Below are positions 62,401 to 64,000 of a stretch of 64,000 bases of DNA, piece by piece. The notes under the pieces are model-generated. The model did not search any database, was not told the origin of the DNA, and saw only the letters and a program-made list of their open reading frames with translations. Source of the DNA: Arion vulgaris (Eukaryota; Mollusca; Gastropoda; Stylommatophora; Arionidae); the NCBI GenBank assembly GCA_020796225.1, contig CM036758.1:67531274-67595273 (forward strand), given 5' to 3'. The translations under genes and the position numbers were made by a program. The first letter of the stretch is position 1; each line of letters starts with the position of its first letter.

Positions 62401-62736
62401 AATCTGAGGCAGACAGCTGCCTTTATTAGAGAATCTGAAATCCCAATCTAGTGAGAACATAGAAGTAGAAGATATGAAATTGAATGAGAATGCACAAAAA
62501 GAATAAGATATGAAATTGAATGGAAAAAAATCATCCATATGATTGCCACATCATTCAATACTGTTGAAAGAACTTCTTACCACAGGTAGTTCCAAAAGAT
62601 CATTGAGGTTAAGATCTTTGTAAATCTGTAACCTGTATTCATCCATCTGTAGCTTTCTGGACCTAGCTTGGTCATAGTCTTCACTCTCCACAGCTTGTCG
62701 CTTCTCTACTTCCATTCTGCCCAGTTTTTCCCCAAC
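23345..62736 (-). CDS. CEP104: CEP104 (ciliary-tip TOG and zinc-finger protein), 3' 18 exons
   Basis: Minus-strand exons, 5' to 3': 62736-62581, 60277-60165, 58569-58414, 54145-54102 (tentative), 51608-51538, 46757-46593, 45531-45470, 42883-42745, 41457-41339, 40184-40042, 35767-35676, 34685-34590, 32718-32656, 30289-30210, 28591-28483, 27481-27343, 24859-24707, 23406-23345. All phases match and the total is 1962 bp. Fragment residues 1-52 are coiled coil, about 160-405 a TOG array, about 421-450 a second coiled coil, about 500-600 the CEP104 zinc-finger block (CIFCGE, HYWKNCPML, CPRC, CPLCHENF), and then a basic tail. In animals CEP104 acts at microtubule plus ends and the ciliary tip, binding EB1, CP110 and CEP97. 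The N-terminal jelly-roll exons are outside the window. Introns total over 37 kb and are packed with repeats. Confidence 0.95.
23610..23735 (-). mobile_element. LINE RNase H tail
   Basis: Contains TTGGAATATCTTCATTGCAC, CGGACATGTCCATAGATGCT and CAGCATCCAGCGACTGACCG; same family as 9985-10140. It lies in the last CEP104 intron. Confidence 0.6.
23740..23935 (+). repeat. SINE A copy, 5' edge missing
   Basis: Contains TTCTGTTCATTTTTTAAGAG, GGATTGTTACAGGAGCTATG and AACCCGATGCAATGAAGTCA. Confidence 0.7.
24400..24625 (-). repeat. Interspersed repeat H (tRNA-like head)
   Basis: Shares GTTGGCACATAATGG, GGTCAACATCCCGCCAGCTG and the GGGTTCAATTCCGC B-box-like sequence (minus strand) with 57905-58140; a fragment occurs at 19435-19510. 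It ends about 80 bp from a CEP104 donor. Confidence 0.65.
24707..24859 (-). CDS. CEP104: CEP104 exon: last zinc finger
   Basis: The acceptor is TTTCTCAG and the donor GTAG/GTGAGT, phase 1 to 1. It encodes SKPGMNHCPLCHENFSQG, EDGWKEHLMSKTGCKQNPRR and LLALNKPPGGAV. The CPLCHENF motif is characteristic of CEP104. Confidence 0.96.
25059..26549 (-). mobile_element. Decayed piggyBac-type transposon
   Basis: It is flanked by TTAA at 25059-25062 and 26546-26549, with inverted ends CACTTTCAGTG and CACTGAAAGTG directly inside. It is 1491 bp long. The minus strand holds pieces of a piggyBac transposase. The element is inserted in the CEP104 intron between the exons at 24707-24859 and 27343-27481. Confidence 0.88.
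25677..26282 (-). pseudogene. piggyBac transposase N-terminal remnant
   Basis: Translation starts at ATG 26282 on the minus strand with an acidic MSDVADVSNVQNDSDSD leader, stops near 26178, and continues in other frames: 26221-25961 includes IADIPSGVGVGDGPSSRKRG, and 25943-25677 includes RDYFRLYFTDDVISLIVQET and FEEVEAFIGLQIAMGL. The last two are the typical opening of the DDE_Tnp_1_7 (piggyBac) domain. The catalytic C-terminal half is absent, so this copy cannot be autonomous. Confidence 0.85.
26632..26815 (+). mobile_element. LINE reverse-transcriptase tail fragment
   Basis: Plus-strand block with GCAATGAAGTGGGAGGCAAA; inverted match to 6530-6690. Confidence 0.5.
27343..27481 (-). CDS. CEP104: CEP104 exon: zinc fingers 2-3
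   Basis: The acceptor is CTTGCAG and the donor AATC/GTAAGT, phase 0 to 1, 46 codons. It encodes VVEIATYTDHMLTECE, TKSNFNRCPRCTEAIS and RSEFDQHVADKACN. The H-x4-C and CxxC-x11-H-x5-C ligands are all intact. Confidence 0.97.
27545..28010 (-). mobile_element. LINE RNase H fragment
   Basis: The minus strand reads REITFIFVPGHAEISGNERT and DRMTALATISEG, the GH-x-x-x-x-GNE-x-x-D RNase H motif, followed by a CPECN-like tail at the low-coordinate end. It lies in a CEP104 intron. Confidence 0.7.
28110..28330 (+). repeat. SINE I 3' part
   Basis: Matches the full SINE I at 43168-43503 over the TCTGAAGT...GGCTTGCCTG and CAAAAAATCAGCCAAAAGTG regions. Confidence 0.5.
28483..28591 (-). CDS. CEP104: CEP104 exon: zinc finger 1
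   Basis: The acceptor is GCCATCAG and the donor CAG/GTATTT, phase 2 to 0. It encodes TCIFCGEKNESFTEEGLDLH, YWKNCPMLKR and CANCKQ. The CxxC, HYWK-x-C and CxxC pattern is diagnostic of CEP104 and gave the first identification of the gene. Confidence 0.97.
28680..28910 (+). mobile_element. LINE reverse-transcriptase C-terminal tail
   Basis: Reads MTDRKHCKTGTVLEPEGKRS, IGKTWKELEGMAGERKSWKK and FIEDLCSAGS then a stop. It is the inverse of 51665-51910, another copy of the same element. It lies in a CEP104 intron. Confidence 0.7.
29224..29510 (+). repeat. SINE B copy with extension
   Basis: Contains TGCTCCAAAGGTACGTGGTT, GATATTTTCCCAGAGATCCC and GGTCCCATATTCAAGTTGAG. Confidence 0.7.
30210..30289 (-). 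CDS. CEP104: CEP104 exon: basic linker before zinc finger
   Basis: The acceptor is CATGTTAG and the donor GACAA/GTGAGT, phase 0 to 2. It encodes KRADMKAKGKTKPSKDDDDL and SMFTVD. The last residues lead into the conserved DN-x-CIFCGE start of the zinc-finger block. Confidence 0.88.
30556..30960 (+). repeat. SINE C interrupted by another repeat
   Basis: The head and body (30562-30690) resume at about 30838 with CACCACCCTTTCAGAAAACA. The foreign segment 30682-30840 contains TTTTAATCATTCTCTTTGTG and CAGCACCTATTTGAGCACAG, found also near 45905-46030. CACCACCCTTTC is present on both sides of it. Confidence 0.65.
31140..31520 (+). mobile_element. LINE RNase H tail split by a SINE E
   Basis: TCGACTCTGCAGTCCCATGT, AAATTCAAGATAAGAGTTCA and AGGCAAGCTCACTGGCTCAG match the tail at 16840-17000. 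The SINE E lies between. Confidence 0.65.
31255..31442 (-). repeat. SINE E with poly-A tail and 12-bp target duplication
   Basis: GCAAAGCACATA (31242-31253) and GCAAAGCAGATA (31443-31454) flank it, with one mismatch. A run of T at 31255-31267 is the poly-A tail on the minus strand. Confidence 0.85.
31625..31770 (-). repeat. SINE A copy
   Basis: Contains CACAAAGCACAAACTCTGTA, CAGTCCTAGGGATCTCATAA and TTAACCACTTTGCCACTGAG. Confidence 0.7.
32200..32470 (+). mobile_element. LINE reverse-transcriptase tail plus RNase H fragment
   Basis: The plus strand reads ALEWNPQGKMKRGRL-like text (GAGTGGAACCCGCAAGGAAA), the polypeptide tail of many non-LTR elements. It is followed by an inverted RNase H trace (32390-32470). 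Confidence 0.55.
32656..32718 (-). CDS. CEP104: CEP104 exon: linker with possible EB-binding SxLP
   Basis: The acceptor is CTGACAG and the donor AAG/GTAAAC, phase 0 to 0, 21 codons: PADASVVKQEPSKKSTLPVV then K. The splice sites and phase fit between the second coiled coil and the zinc finger. The KKSTLP core resembles the [ST]-x-[IL]-P microtubule-tip signal. Confidence 0.75.
32845..33095 (-). repeat. SINE A, near full length
   Basis: Ends in TTAACCACTAAGCCATAGAG at its 5' side; contains TGACTTTATTGTCCTGGAAT and ACAATCCTAGGGTTTCTGAA. A short internal duplication (GGAACCCAAGACCTT) is visible. Confidence 0.75.
33205..33385 (-). repeat. SINE A copy
   Basis: Contains CTCTCCGCAGAAATGGCATG and TGGATTCGAACCAATGACCT. 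Confidence 0.75.
33700..33910 (+). mobile_element. LINE reverse-transcriptase tail
   Basis: Reads LKLTRFGHVMRHSSLSKTIL, QGTVEGGRKNGGQRKSWF; the GHVMR...GRRKRGRPRKSW pattern is typical of non-LTR polypeptide C-termini. Confidence 0.7.
34590..34685 (-). CDS. CEP104: CEP104 exon: second coiled coil
   Basis: The acceptor is ACACAG and the donor GCT/GTAAGT, phase 0 to 0, 32 codons. It encodes KLKADEEHKKQAEIDDLQKQ and LQQLREMNGGKA, a strong coiled coil rich in Lys, Glu and Gln. Confidence 0.92.
34740..35091 (-). mobile_element. LINE reverse-transcriptase tail
   Basis: Reads RMLKIPWTAKKTNAEVLNQA, RIRQSRFFGHIMRREDLEHL and GRRDRGRQREKMLDGLTSWF. Same type of tail as 39311-39754 but a different subfamily. 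Confidence 0.75.
35676..35767 (-). CDS. CEP104: CEP104 exon: end of TOG domain
   Basis: The acceptor is ATCTTAG and the donor AAG/GTATTT, phase 1 to 0. It encodes DEKTRKNTLWRQLFEYFDQV and DGKPSKSELK. The DD-x-x-TR pattern just after YLP matches the end of the CEP104 TOG region. Confidence 0.9.
36010..36225 (-). repeat. SINE A copy giving rise to the 28-bp array
   Basis: Contains CTGCCGAGAGTATTGCACAA and GTGCGGCCGGATTCGTACCC and ends at its 5' head with GGCTTAACCACAGAGAC, immediately followed by the minisatellite. Confidence 0.85.
36208..38767. repeat. 28-bp minisatellite, about 91 copies, seeded by a SINE A head
   Basis: The unit is TTAACCACAGAGACTACAAA followed by GACAAAGA. The first 13 bases are the SINE A 5' end (minus orientation) and the other 15 are its flank. 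Copies are nearly identical; a few have GACCACAAAG, AGCTTAACC or lose 10-12 bases. It lies in the CEP104 intron between 35767 and 40042. Confidence 0.97.
38940..39080 (+). repeat. SINE F 3' part
   Basis: TGGCTGAAATCTGATGCATG, GTAGCAGTCTATGCGTTTAG and CACAAAGAGTGATTAAAATTG match 56890-57030. Confidence 0.65.
39085..39340 (+). mobile_element. LINE reverse-transcriptase tail, decayed
   Basis: Across frames reads EDDLGHMSNATRQCDKDKSS, TSDGRREGRPKATRRRMVER and EIEECELAHG, a GRPK-x-TRRR-MVE-EI tail. Confidence 0.65.
39311..39754 (-). mobile_element. LINE reverse-transcriptase tail
   Basis: Reads LRISWTEKRTNRSIQKELKI, KRKFRFFGHMKRHEGL and RRIEKPRRRWIRNVTDGLN. The high-coordinate end carries two short TGTAGCAATGGGTATC-type repeats. 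Confidence 0.75.
40042..40184 (-). CDS. CEP104: CEP104 exon: TOG repeat with EVRDVTERLI
   Basis: The acceptor is AATTTTTAG and the donor CTG/GTATGT, phase 2 to 1. It encodes GLTVENVMNFCVQALQHNAG, EVRDVTERLIKQMYKDHG and APIKDYLPS. The EVR pair followed by a helix is typical of HEAT repeats. Confidence 0.95.
40310..40770 (-). repeat. SINE G interrupted by a SINE F
   Basis: G parts at 40310-40420 and 40662-40770 are separated by an F copy (about 40430-40645: GCATTCGTTCTTTAAGACCA to CCAAATTTGAGCCCGG). This gives relative age: F inserted into G here. Confidence 0.75.
40957..41265 (+). mobile_element. LINE RNase H tail
   Basis: Reads TIIFRFRIGHNRLNKHLHRL and DELQTTVDFIIRTRLTV, matching the HILQDCP-type tails at 16720-18300. 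Confidence 0.7.
41339..41457 (-). CDS. CEP104: CEP104 exon: TOG repeat
   Basis: The acceptor is CTATTTCAG and the donor AAGAA/GTGAGT, phase 0 to 2. It encodes PTQTVPHECVKPFKVTLAPR and HAQSRCEVVESLYQNYGLK, fitting the inter-helix segment of the CEP104 TOG array. Confidence 0.92.
41560..42320 (-). mobile_element. LINE reverse-transcriptase C-terminal fragment
   Basis: Reads LLYGSETWTAYSRHERRFNI, FHLRCLRKIMKIRWYDKITN, CLRWLGHVRKME and KPLLRYKDVCKASMKNF, with upstream pieces in other frames (ELARDRELFRRAVMNAKFRK). LYGSETW...LR-I is diagnostic of non-LTR RT C-termini. Confidence 0.8.
42745..42883 (-). CDS. CEP104: CEP104 exon: TOG repeat
   Basis: The acceptor is TTTTTTTAG and the donor AAG/GTAGGT, phase 2 to 0. 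It encodes IGKADISSAVERSLSNLLHK, then AGDTAVRNREDAKSFTIEMA and NFPDVK. AGDTAVR is the loop typical of TOG and HEAT repeats. Confidence 0.95.
43045..43600 (-). mobile_element. LINE RNase H tail interrupted by SINE I
   Basis: LINE pieces 43045-43167 and 43504-43600 (GGACTATCATCATAGCACTC and TGCATATTTAGTATGTCGTT) continue one another, as in the uninterrupted copy at 27530-27700. Confidence 0.75.
43168..43503 (+). repeat. SINE I, full length, poly-A tail, 12-bp target duplication
   Basis: AATCAATCTCCT flanks it at 43156-43167 and 43504-43515. The head contains TTGATAGTAGCTCGGCCTGC and GTTCGAGTCCCTGG, the middle CTGTATGGCGAGGAATACTA, and the tail is A-rich (43485-43503). Confidence 0.85.
43740..44520. 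other. Unassigned stretch in a CEP104 intron
   Basis: It holds short open stretches on both strands (for example 43955-44245 plus) but no motif I recognise, no splice-bounded exon and no repeat shared with the rest of the window. It may be an old transposon. Confidence 0.3.
45035..45380 (-). repeat. SINE A with an internal SINE E fragment
   Basis: SINE A parts (GATTGACTTCATTGCACTGG and CCTGAAACAATCCTAAAGAT) surround a plus-strand piece of SINE E (about 45088-45195: GTGTTTGTAGTGC to TGCTTTGGATCGG). AACCCATATGACT/ACCCATATGACT occurs on both sides. Confidence 0.65.
45470..45531 (-). CDS. CEP104: CEP104 exon: TOG helix
   Basis: The acceptor is TTTTGCAG and the donor CACAA/GTGAGT, phase 0 to 2. 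It encodes VFKAALTLLKMILIEFVPRH, an amphipathic HEAT-like helix that continues directly from the previous exon. Confidence 0.93.
45660..45840 (-). mobile_element. LINE RNase H tail
   Basis: Reads EQTPEHVLQDCSLLDDLRNN on the minus strand, the HVLQDC tail motif. It lies next to a CEP104 exon (45470-45531). Confidence 0.7.
45895..46275. repeat. Interspersed repeat M
   Basis: The block 46140-46270 (GTTTATGAACGCCATCTGCC, GTTTTATGTACGGTTTGTTC) matches 63850-64000 in inverse orientation. The 5' part is related to the segment inserted at 30682-30840. Confidence 0.6.
46593..46757 (-). CDS. CEP104: CEP104 exon: TOG helix with TWSYREDAL
   Basis: The acceptor is TTATTTAG and the donor GCT/GTAGGT, phase 0 to 0, 55 codons. 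It encodes VSKAYSKTWSYREDALTAI, then EMAPSSKEESKSVLRAAIF and LVKRGIDDKVYA. A second GTAGCA four bases upstream was rejected as donor because it breaks the frame of the next exon. Confidence 0.95.
46815..47060 (-). mobile_element. LINE RNase H tail, decayed
   Basis: Contains CAATCTTGCAGGATGTGTTC, the inverse of the HILQDC coding tail. Confidence 0.5.
47360..47560 (-). repeat. SINE B copy
   Basis: Contains AACTTGAACATGGGACCTAC, AGGATCTTTGGAAAAATACC and ACCTAACCTCTATGCCACAG. Confidence 0.75.
47764..51100. repeat. 35-bp satellite, about 95 copies
   Basis: The unit is AGGTTGAACCAAACATACTA then ATGAATCTGTATAAT. Two positions vary between copies (C or T in AAACATA/AAATATA; G or T in ATGAAT/ATTAAT), and a few copies read TATAACAG. 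Otherwise almost identical across 3.3 kb. It lies in the CEP104 intron between 46757 and 51538. Confidence 0.97.
51128..51415. repeat. Short tandem repeat, about 31-36-bp unit
   Basis: AAATCTATATACCAGATGGA then ATAGAATATAT repeats about 7-8 times with length variation, adjoining the 35-bp satellite. Confidence 0.85.
51538..51608 (-). CDS. CEP104: CEP104 exon: start of TOG domain
   Basis: The acceptor is TTTTCAG and the donor TTG/GTAAGT, phase 1 to 0. It encodes ETEIMSEIDLREASTAIDVF and GLAL, matching the conserved LREAS-x-AIDV helix that opens the CEP104 TOG array. Confidence 0.93.
51665..51910 (-). mobile_element. LINE reverse-transcriptase tail
   Basis: Inverse copy of 28680-28910 (TTCAACAAACTTCTTCCAGC, CCAACTCTTTCCATGTCTCA). 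It starts about 60 bp from a CEP104 exon. Confidence 0.7.
51990..52115 (-). repeat. SINE G fragment
   Basis: AGTCGCCTTTACAACATGCC and TTACGAGCCCCGGCAGCACA. Confidence 0.6.
52110..52410 (-). mobile_element. LINE RNase H fragment
   Basis: Reads YCPGSTGIHSNETADKLAST, RELRIDERDVLWSL and RTGYLWGRVRSVFN; a diverged relative of 11390-11850. Confidence 0.7.
52500..52710 (-). mobile_element. LINE RNase H tail, decayed
   Basis: TCACTGTGGACCACAAACTG and GAAGGACAAGTGTCAGTGTC resemble 45690-45800. Confidence 0.5.
52752..52992 (-). repeat. SINE C, near full length
   Basis: TTAATTGCATATCCTTTACA at the tail side; ATTCGAACTCAGAACGTCGA and CTAACCCCTAGGCCACAGAC at the head side. Confidence 0.8.
53049..53620 (-). 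mobile_element. LINE reverse-transcriptase C-terminal fragment, frameshifted
   Basis: Reads LYKSIVLPVLLYGSECWRMT, LRRILGIFWPVKISNNQLL and then, in another frame, ALTWTPDGKRKKGRPRTTWR and RMMEEELDTASLTWGSA. The break falls near 53275-53315. Confidence 0.85.
53765..53960 (+). mobile_element. LINE 3' end fragment
   Basis: Inverse of 370-480 and 7315-7450: AACCAGACTGCAAGAACTCC, GCTGGTAGCCAAAGAAGAAT. Confidence 0.6.
54102..54145 (-). CDS. CEP104: CEP104 short exon (44 bp, tentative)
   Basis: The flanking exons (58414 and 51608) have incompatible phases, 2 and 1, so an exon of length 3n+2 is needed between them. This segment has acceptor TTTCTAG, encodes (K)TVVVEEELHLKCSI and ends before a non-consensus donor GTTATG. 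It repairs the phase exactly and resembles the acidic VV-E-x-E stretch of the CEP104 linker. The weak donor is the main reason for caution. Confidence 0.55.
54187..54745. repeat. 33-bp minisatellite, about 16 copies
   Basis: The unit is AAAATAAGAAAACAAACATC then CATAATTTACAAC with minor variants. Because 33 is a multiple of 3, one minus-strand frame stays open (repeating FVVNYECLFSY), which is not evidence of a gene. It starts 42 bp from the tentative 44-bp CEP104 exon. Confidence 0.92.
55130..55330 (+). mobile_element. LINE reverse-transcriptase tail, decayed
   Basis: CAATACTAGAGGGCAGGGTC, CCAGGACGCAGAGGCAGACC and AAGAAGAAGATGGCTACAAG encode a GR-x-GRPRRRWLQDI-like tail. Confidence 0.6.
56125..56640 (-). 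mobile_element. Composite SINE F head plus LINE-like ORF, copy 1
   Basis: Minus-strand order: GCCCGAGTGGTTACCGGGC head, then DSTVANLPLRFSHAVRMSDL, GWPKLTAGRGRHRRGSRNHR, NYIIQNCPQYADLGRKRWP and VADNLRQMAAFIRESEIPI, then a stop and AGAAGAAGA. The second copy is 61948-62470. Confidence 0.75.
56799..57045 (+). repeat. SINE F, full length
   Basis: CCCGAGTGGTTACCGGGGAC head, GTCGTAAGAGGCAACTAAGG core, ATGCGTTTAGGGGCCTACCA and tail AACGAATGCAAAGAAGAAG. Inserted inside the Tigger-like element. Confidence 0.8.
57050..57340 (-). pseudogene. Tigger-like transposase C-terminal remnant
   Basis: It reads NIENITAEEVTDWLKCDKMI, GGFEMLNDDEIVSSV and EKEEIDDGEG. The EEV-x-DWL...G-x-x-x-L-x-DDEIV pattern is familiar from the C-terminal tails of pogo/Tigger transposases. 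The rest of the gene is missing. Confidence 0.6.
57508..57745 (-). repeat. SINE G, near full length
   Basis: CTCCATATCGACCACTTGTT, CTCTTACGACATGCCTTGTA and TTGCTTCCCTTGAGGGCCCC. Confidence 0.8.
57905..58140 (-). repeat. Interspersed repeat H
   Basis: CATTGACCTGTCGGCACACG, AGATCACGCCAGCCACCTTT and CACTAACAACTACGCTACTG; relative of 24400-24625. Confidence 0.65.
58414..58569 (-). CDS. CEP104: CEP104 exon: linker ending in PYDEQLLP
   Basis: The acceptor is TTGTCTAG/C and the donor CCAAA/GTGAGT, phase 2 to 2. It reads FANLTNAISSKVV, a Ser/Asp-rich stretch, then SNNALHTPYDEQLLPVHKP. The PYDE-x-LLP motif matches the conserved linker motif before the TOG domain of CEP104. Confidence 0.88.
58870..59210 (+). 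repeat. SINE B with nested insertion
   Basis: SINE B parts 58870-58965 and 59103-59210 are separated by a foreign piece of repeat near 28020-28130 type (TTCTTCTTCTTTGTTCGCAC to CTCCAACTTCAGAGGTGA). GATCCCTGATCTT and GATCTCTGATCTTA flank it. Confidence 0.7.
59515..59760 (+). mobile_element. LINE RNase H fragment
   Basis: Reads ITFIIILRHMSVDGNERGHR and LADSDTTSQSQSTDRTDILK; the motif G-x-GNE-x-x-x-x-AD is degraded (H in place of the usual A). Confidence 0.65.
59810..59950 (+). mobile_element. LINE RNase H tail
   Basis: Inverse of the 9985-10140 family: AGCACAACAGGTATATGAGT, GGAGATCAGAGCACCTATAT. Followed by (CA)n and TA at 59955-59990. Confidence 0.6.
60165..60277 (-). CDS. CEP104: CEP104 exon: proline-rich linker
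   Basis: The acceptor is TTTTCAG/ACT and the donor CGCAA/GTAAAA, phase 0 to 2. It encodes TKNPRPIDIEPIPQPISSRV followed by KEVPRTPPRYDDRILPR. It is proline-rich, as in the linker between coiled coil and TOG domain. Confidence 0.85.
60430..60670. repeat. Interspersed repeat L, longer copy
   Basis: CTGTTTGCCTCACAGCGTCA, GCTTTTGCTTTGTACCCATT and TCTTTGAGGTGCACTGTCTG; also seen at 30960-31100. Confidence 0.6.
60740..60965 (+). repeat. SINE A copy with intact head
   Basis: GGGTGTCTCAATGGTGCAGT head, GATCCCTAGGATTGTTGCCG and GTGCACTGCTCTTGGCAGAT body. Confidence 0.75.
61000..61195 (+). repeat. SINE E, near full length
   Basis: CAGCGTGTTCGTAGCTCGTT, GGTTCAATTCCGCAGGATGG and GTGCTTCTGGATCGGAAAAA. 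Confidence 0.85.
61622..61855 (-). repeat. SINE G, near full length
   Basis: CTTCGAACGCTCCATATTGA, CTCTTACGACATGCCTTGTA, CCCGGCAACACACAGGCGGT. A duplicated ACAAACAAAAGGCTATATAG (61578 and 61867) probably marks the target-site duplication or a larger duplication around it. Confidence 0.75.
61948..62470 (+). mobile_element. Composite SINE F head plus LINE-like ORF, copy 2
   Basis: CGCCCGAGTGAATACCGGCC head, then an open frame (62074-62451): DSTVANLPQRFSHAVRMSDL, GWPKFTAGRGRQKRGSRYHR, CPQCADLTRKRWPIYTSVQD and VADNLRQTAAFIRESEIPI. It has the same junction as the 56125-56640 copy. Confidence 0.75.
62581..62736 (-). CDS. CEP104: CEP104 exon: first coiled coil
   Basis: The acceptor (minus strand) is TTTAATTAG/GTT and the donor GTG/GTAAGA, phase 0 to 0, 52 codons. 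It reads VGEKLGRMEVEKRQAVESED followed by YDQARSRKLQMDEYR, a charged heptad-like segment that matches the CEP104 region just after the jelly roll. This is the most 5' exon in the window. Confidence 0.93.
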
Positions 62737-62929
62737 CTAATTAAAGATTAAACAGATGTTTGTTACTACAAGACAGAAAGTTAACTGACACACCCTCATG
62801 ACGAAGATTCTTCATAAGTTAAAAATGAGACACAAATATACATTTTATAGGATGCATAGGTACTTTTTTAGCATGTACATCTTTCCGTTTTACACCACCT
62901 TCTCAATACTCTGGCCGCCATTTTCTTAA

Positions 62930-63260
62930 TCTTCTTCATCTCTTTCTCCAAGTTTCTGCTGCTCATTGTTCATTTGAGGATCATCTTCATCGCACCTATC
63001 TGTATGCATAGCTTGTACAACCGAGATAGAGAATACCCTTTATCATCGTTGCAATCTTCAGAGCATGTGTTTTCTCTTAGAGCAATGATGATGTCGCTTT
63101 TGCCCATAGCAGACCCATTCTCGATCACAGCATTGCTCACCAGTACATCCGCTCTCTCATTGCCCTTCACCCCAGAATGACATGGGACAAAGATACTGTT
63201 TCTGCTCCATTGGACTTTAGTTCAGCTCTTCATTGCGACACATGCAATCATAGTAATAGA
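62930..63260 (-). mobile_element. LINE RNase H fragment
   Basis: Reads VKGNERADVLVSNAVIENGS and AMGKSDIIIALRENTCSED, an RNase H GNERAD motif. It lies upstream of the first CEP104 exon of the window. Confidence 0.65.
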
Positions 63261-63349
63261 CTTGATGAGTATGTTTAAGAGGATCAATGCAGGCAAGCTA
63301 CACAATGAATGGGACATATCTTATGCCACATATCAAACAGAAAAACATA

Positions 63350-63525
63350 AAAAGCCAAAGAATTGATTTCATAGCACCAGATTTTACCCCATATGGATTG
63401 GTCTCTCTCAGCAGACATGACACGCCACCTGCCAAGAGTATTGCACAAAGCACAAACTCCATAGCTCCTGCAACAATCCTAGGGTTCTCTGGTAAAAAAT
63501 GCACCCGTGAACAGAATGGGAAAAA
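63350..63525 (-). repeat. SINE A, 5'-truncated
   Basis: GATTGATTTCATAGCACCAG, TGCCAAGAGTATTGCACAAA and GCAACAATCCTAGGGTTCTC. Confidence 0.75.
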
Positions 63526-63849
63526 TATGTAACATGTCAATGGTAAACTATGAAGACACAAAGAGATTAGAGCAACCAGGTAAACAACCCATATTACCAG
63601 CTCAATAGAAAAGAGTAAGTCATATTATTCAGACTGCACAGACTACAACAGACTGAGCTACCATCTTTTTTAATAAATGAAATATAGAAACTTCAAATGA
63701 GTCTGACTGTGGAACTGATGAAATGACTTCTGAAAAAAACCCACAGAAACTGCACAATATAAAGCAAGAAATGGATTTTGACTAAAGAGGGTTGTGCGTG
63801 AGGATAGCATCTACATCATGTAAACCACTTTAGTTGATAAGCCACCAAC

Positions 63850-64000
63850 TACTGCTGTCTTGTAGTTTGATTGGGGACAATCAAAGGCTAGTGGAGCAAA
63901 CCGTACACAAAACTGGATGGCAGGAGAACCAAGTAGTCCACAAAAATACTGGTTATATGGGCAGATGACGTTCATCAACCCGGGAGGGCAGGTCGTCTAA
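63850..64000. repeat. Interspersed repeat M, second copy (runs off the window)
   Basis: TTTGATTGGGGACAATCAAA, GCAAACCGTACACAAAACTG and CAACCCGGGAGGGCAGG are the inverse of 46130-46260. Confidence 0.6.

Overview
This is a window of animal nuclear DNA. It is AT-rich, with long introns, canonical GT-AG splice sites and a heavy load of tRNA-derived SINEs, 5'-truncated LINE tails, DNA-transposon remnants and minisatellites. The two host genes have clear animal orthologues. The repeat style (LINE tails with an RNase H domain, many tRNA-SINE families) suggests a lophotrochozoan, most likely a gastropod mollusc. The species assignment is inference; no marker in the window proves it.

Layout. (1) Bases 1-14882, plus strand: the 3' part of a USP1-like ubiquitin carboxyl-terminal hydrolase. 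Five coding exons are visible (2780-5500, 8586-8789, 10573-10759, 12867-12971, 14333-14882). The exon or exons carrying the catalytic Cys box lie upstream of base 1. The first visible exon holds an unusually long low-complexity insertion and one net +1 reading-frame break near 4726-4814. (2) Bases 14883-23344: an intergenic repeat zone with a 58-bp minisatellite, a cluster of LINE 3' ends, SINEs and a roughly 100-bp tandem repeat. (3) Bases 23345-62736, minus strand: the 3' two thirds of CEP104, the ciliary-tip TOG and zinc-finger protein. It is reconstructed here as 18 exons whose phases all agree (1962 bp, exactly 654 codons including the stop). Its N-terminal jelly-roll exons lie beyond base 64000. 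The two genes are convergent, with about 8.5 kb between their stop codons.

The CEP104 introns carry most of the unusual DNA: a 1.5-kb decayed piggyBac element, a probable pogo/Tigger element, a 28-bp minisatellite of about 91 copies, a 35-bp satellite of about 95 copies with signs of higher-order structure, and a 33-bp minisatellite. The USP1 introns hold a 659-bp palindromic TTAA-flanked MITE only 90 bp from a splice acceptor.

Functionally, USP1 is the FANCD2/PCNA deubiquitinase of DNA repair and CEP104 is a ciliary-tip microtubule regulator. Nothing here suggests that they work together; they are chance neighbours. The most interesting pattern is that three tandem arrays, each from a different SINE family, have a unit made from the 5' (tRNA-like) end of a SINE.
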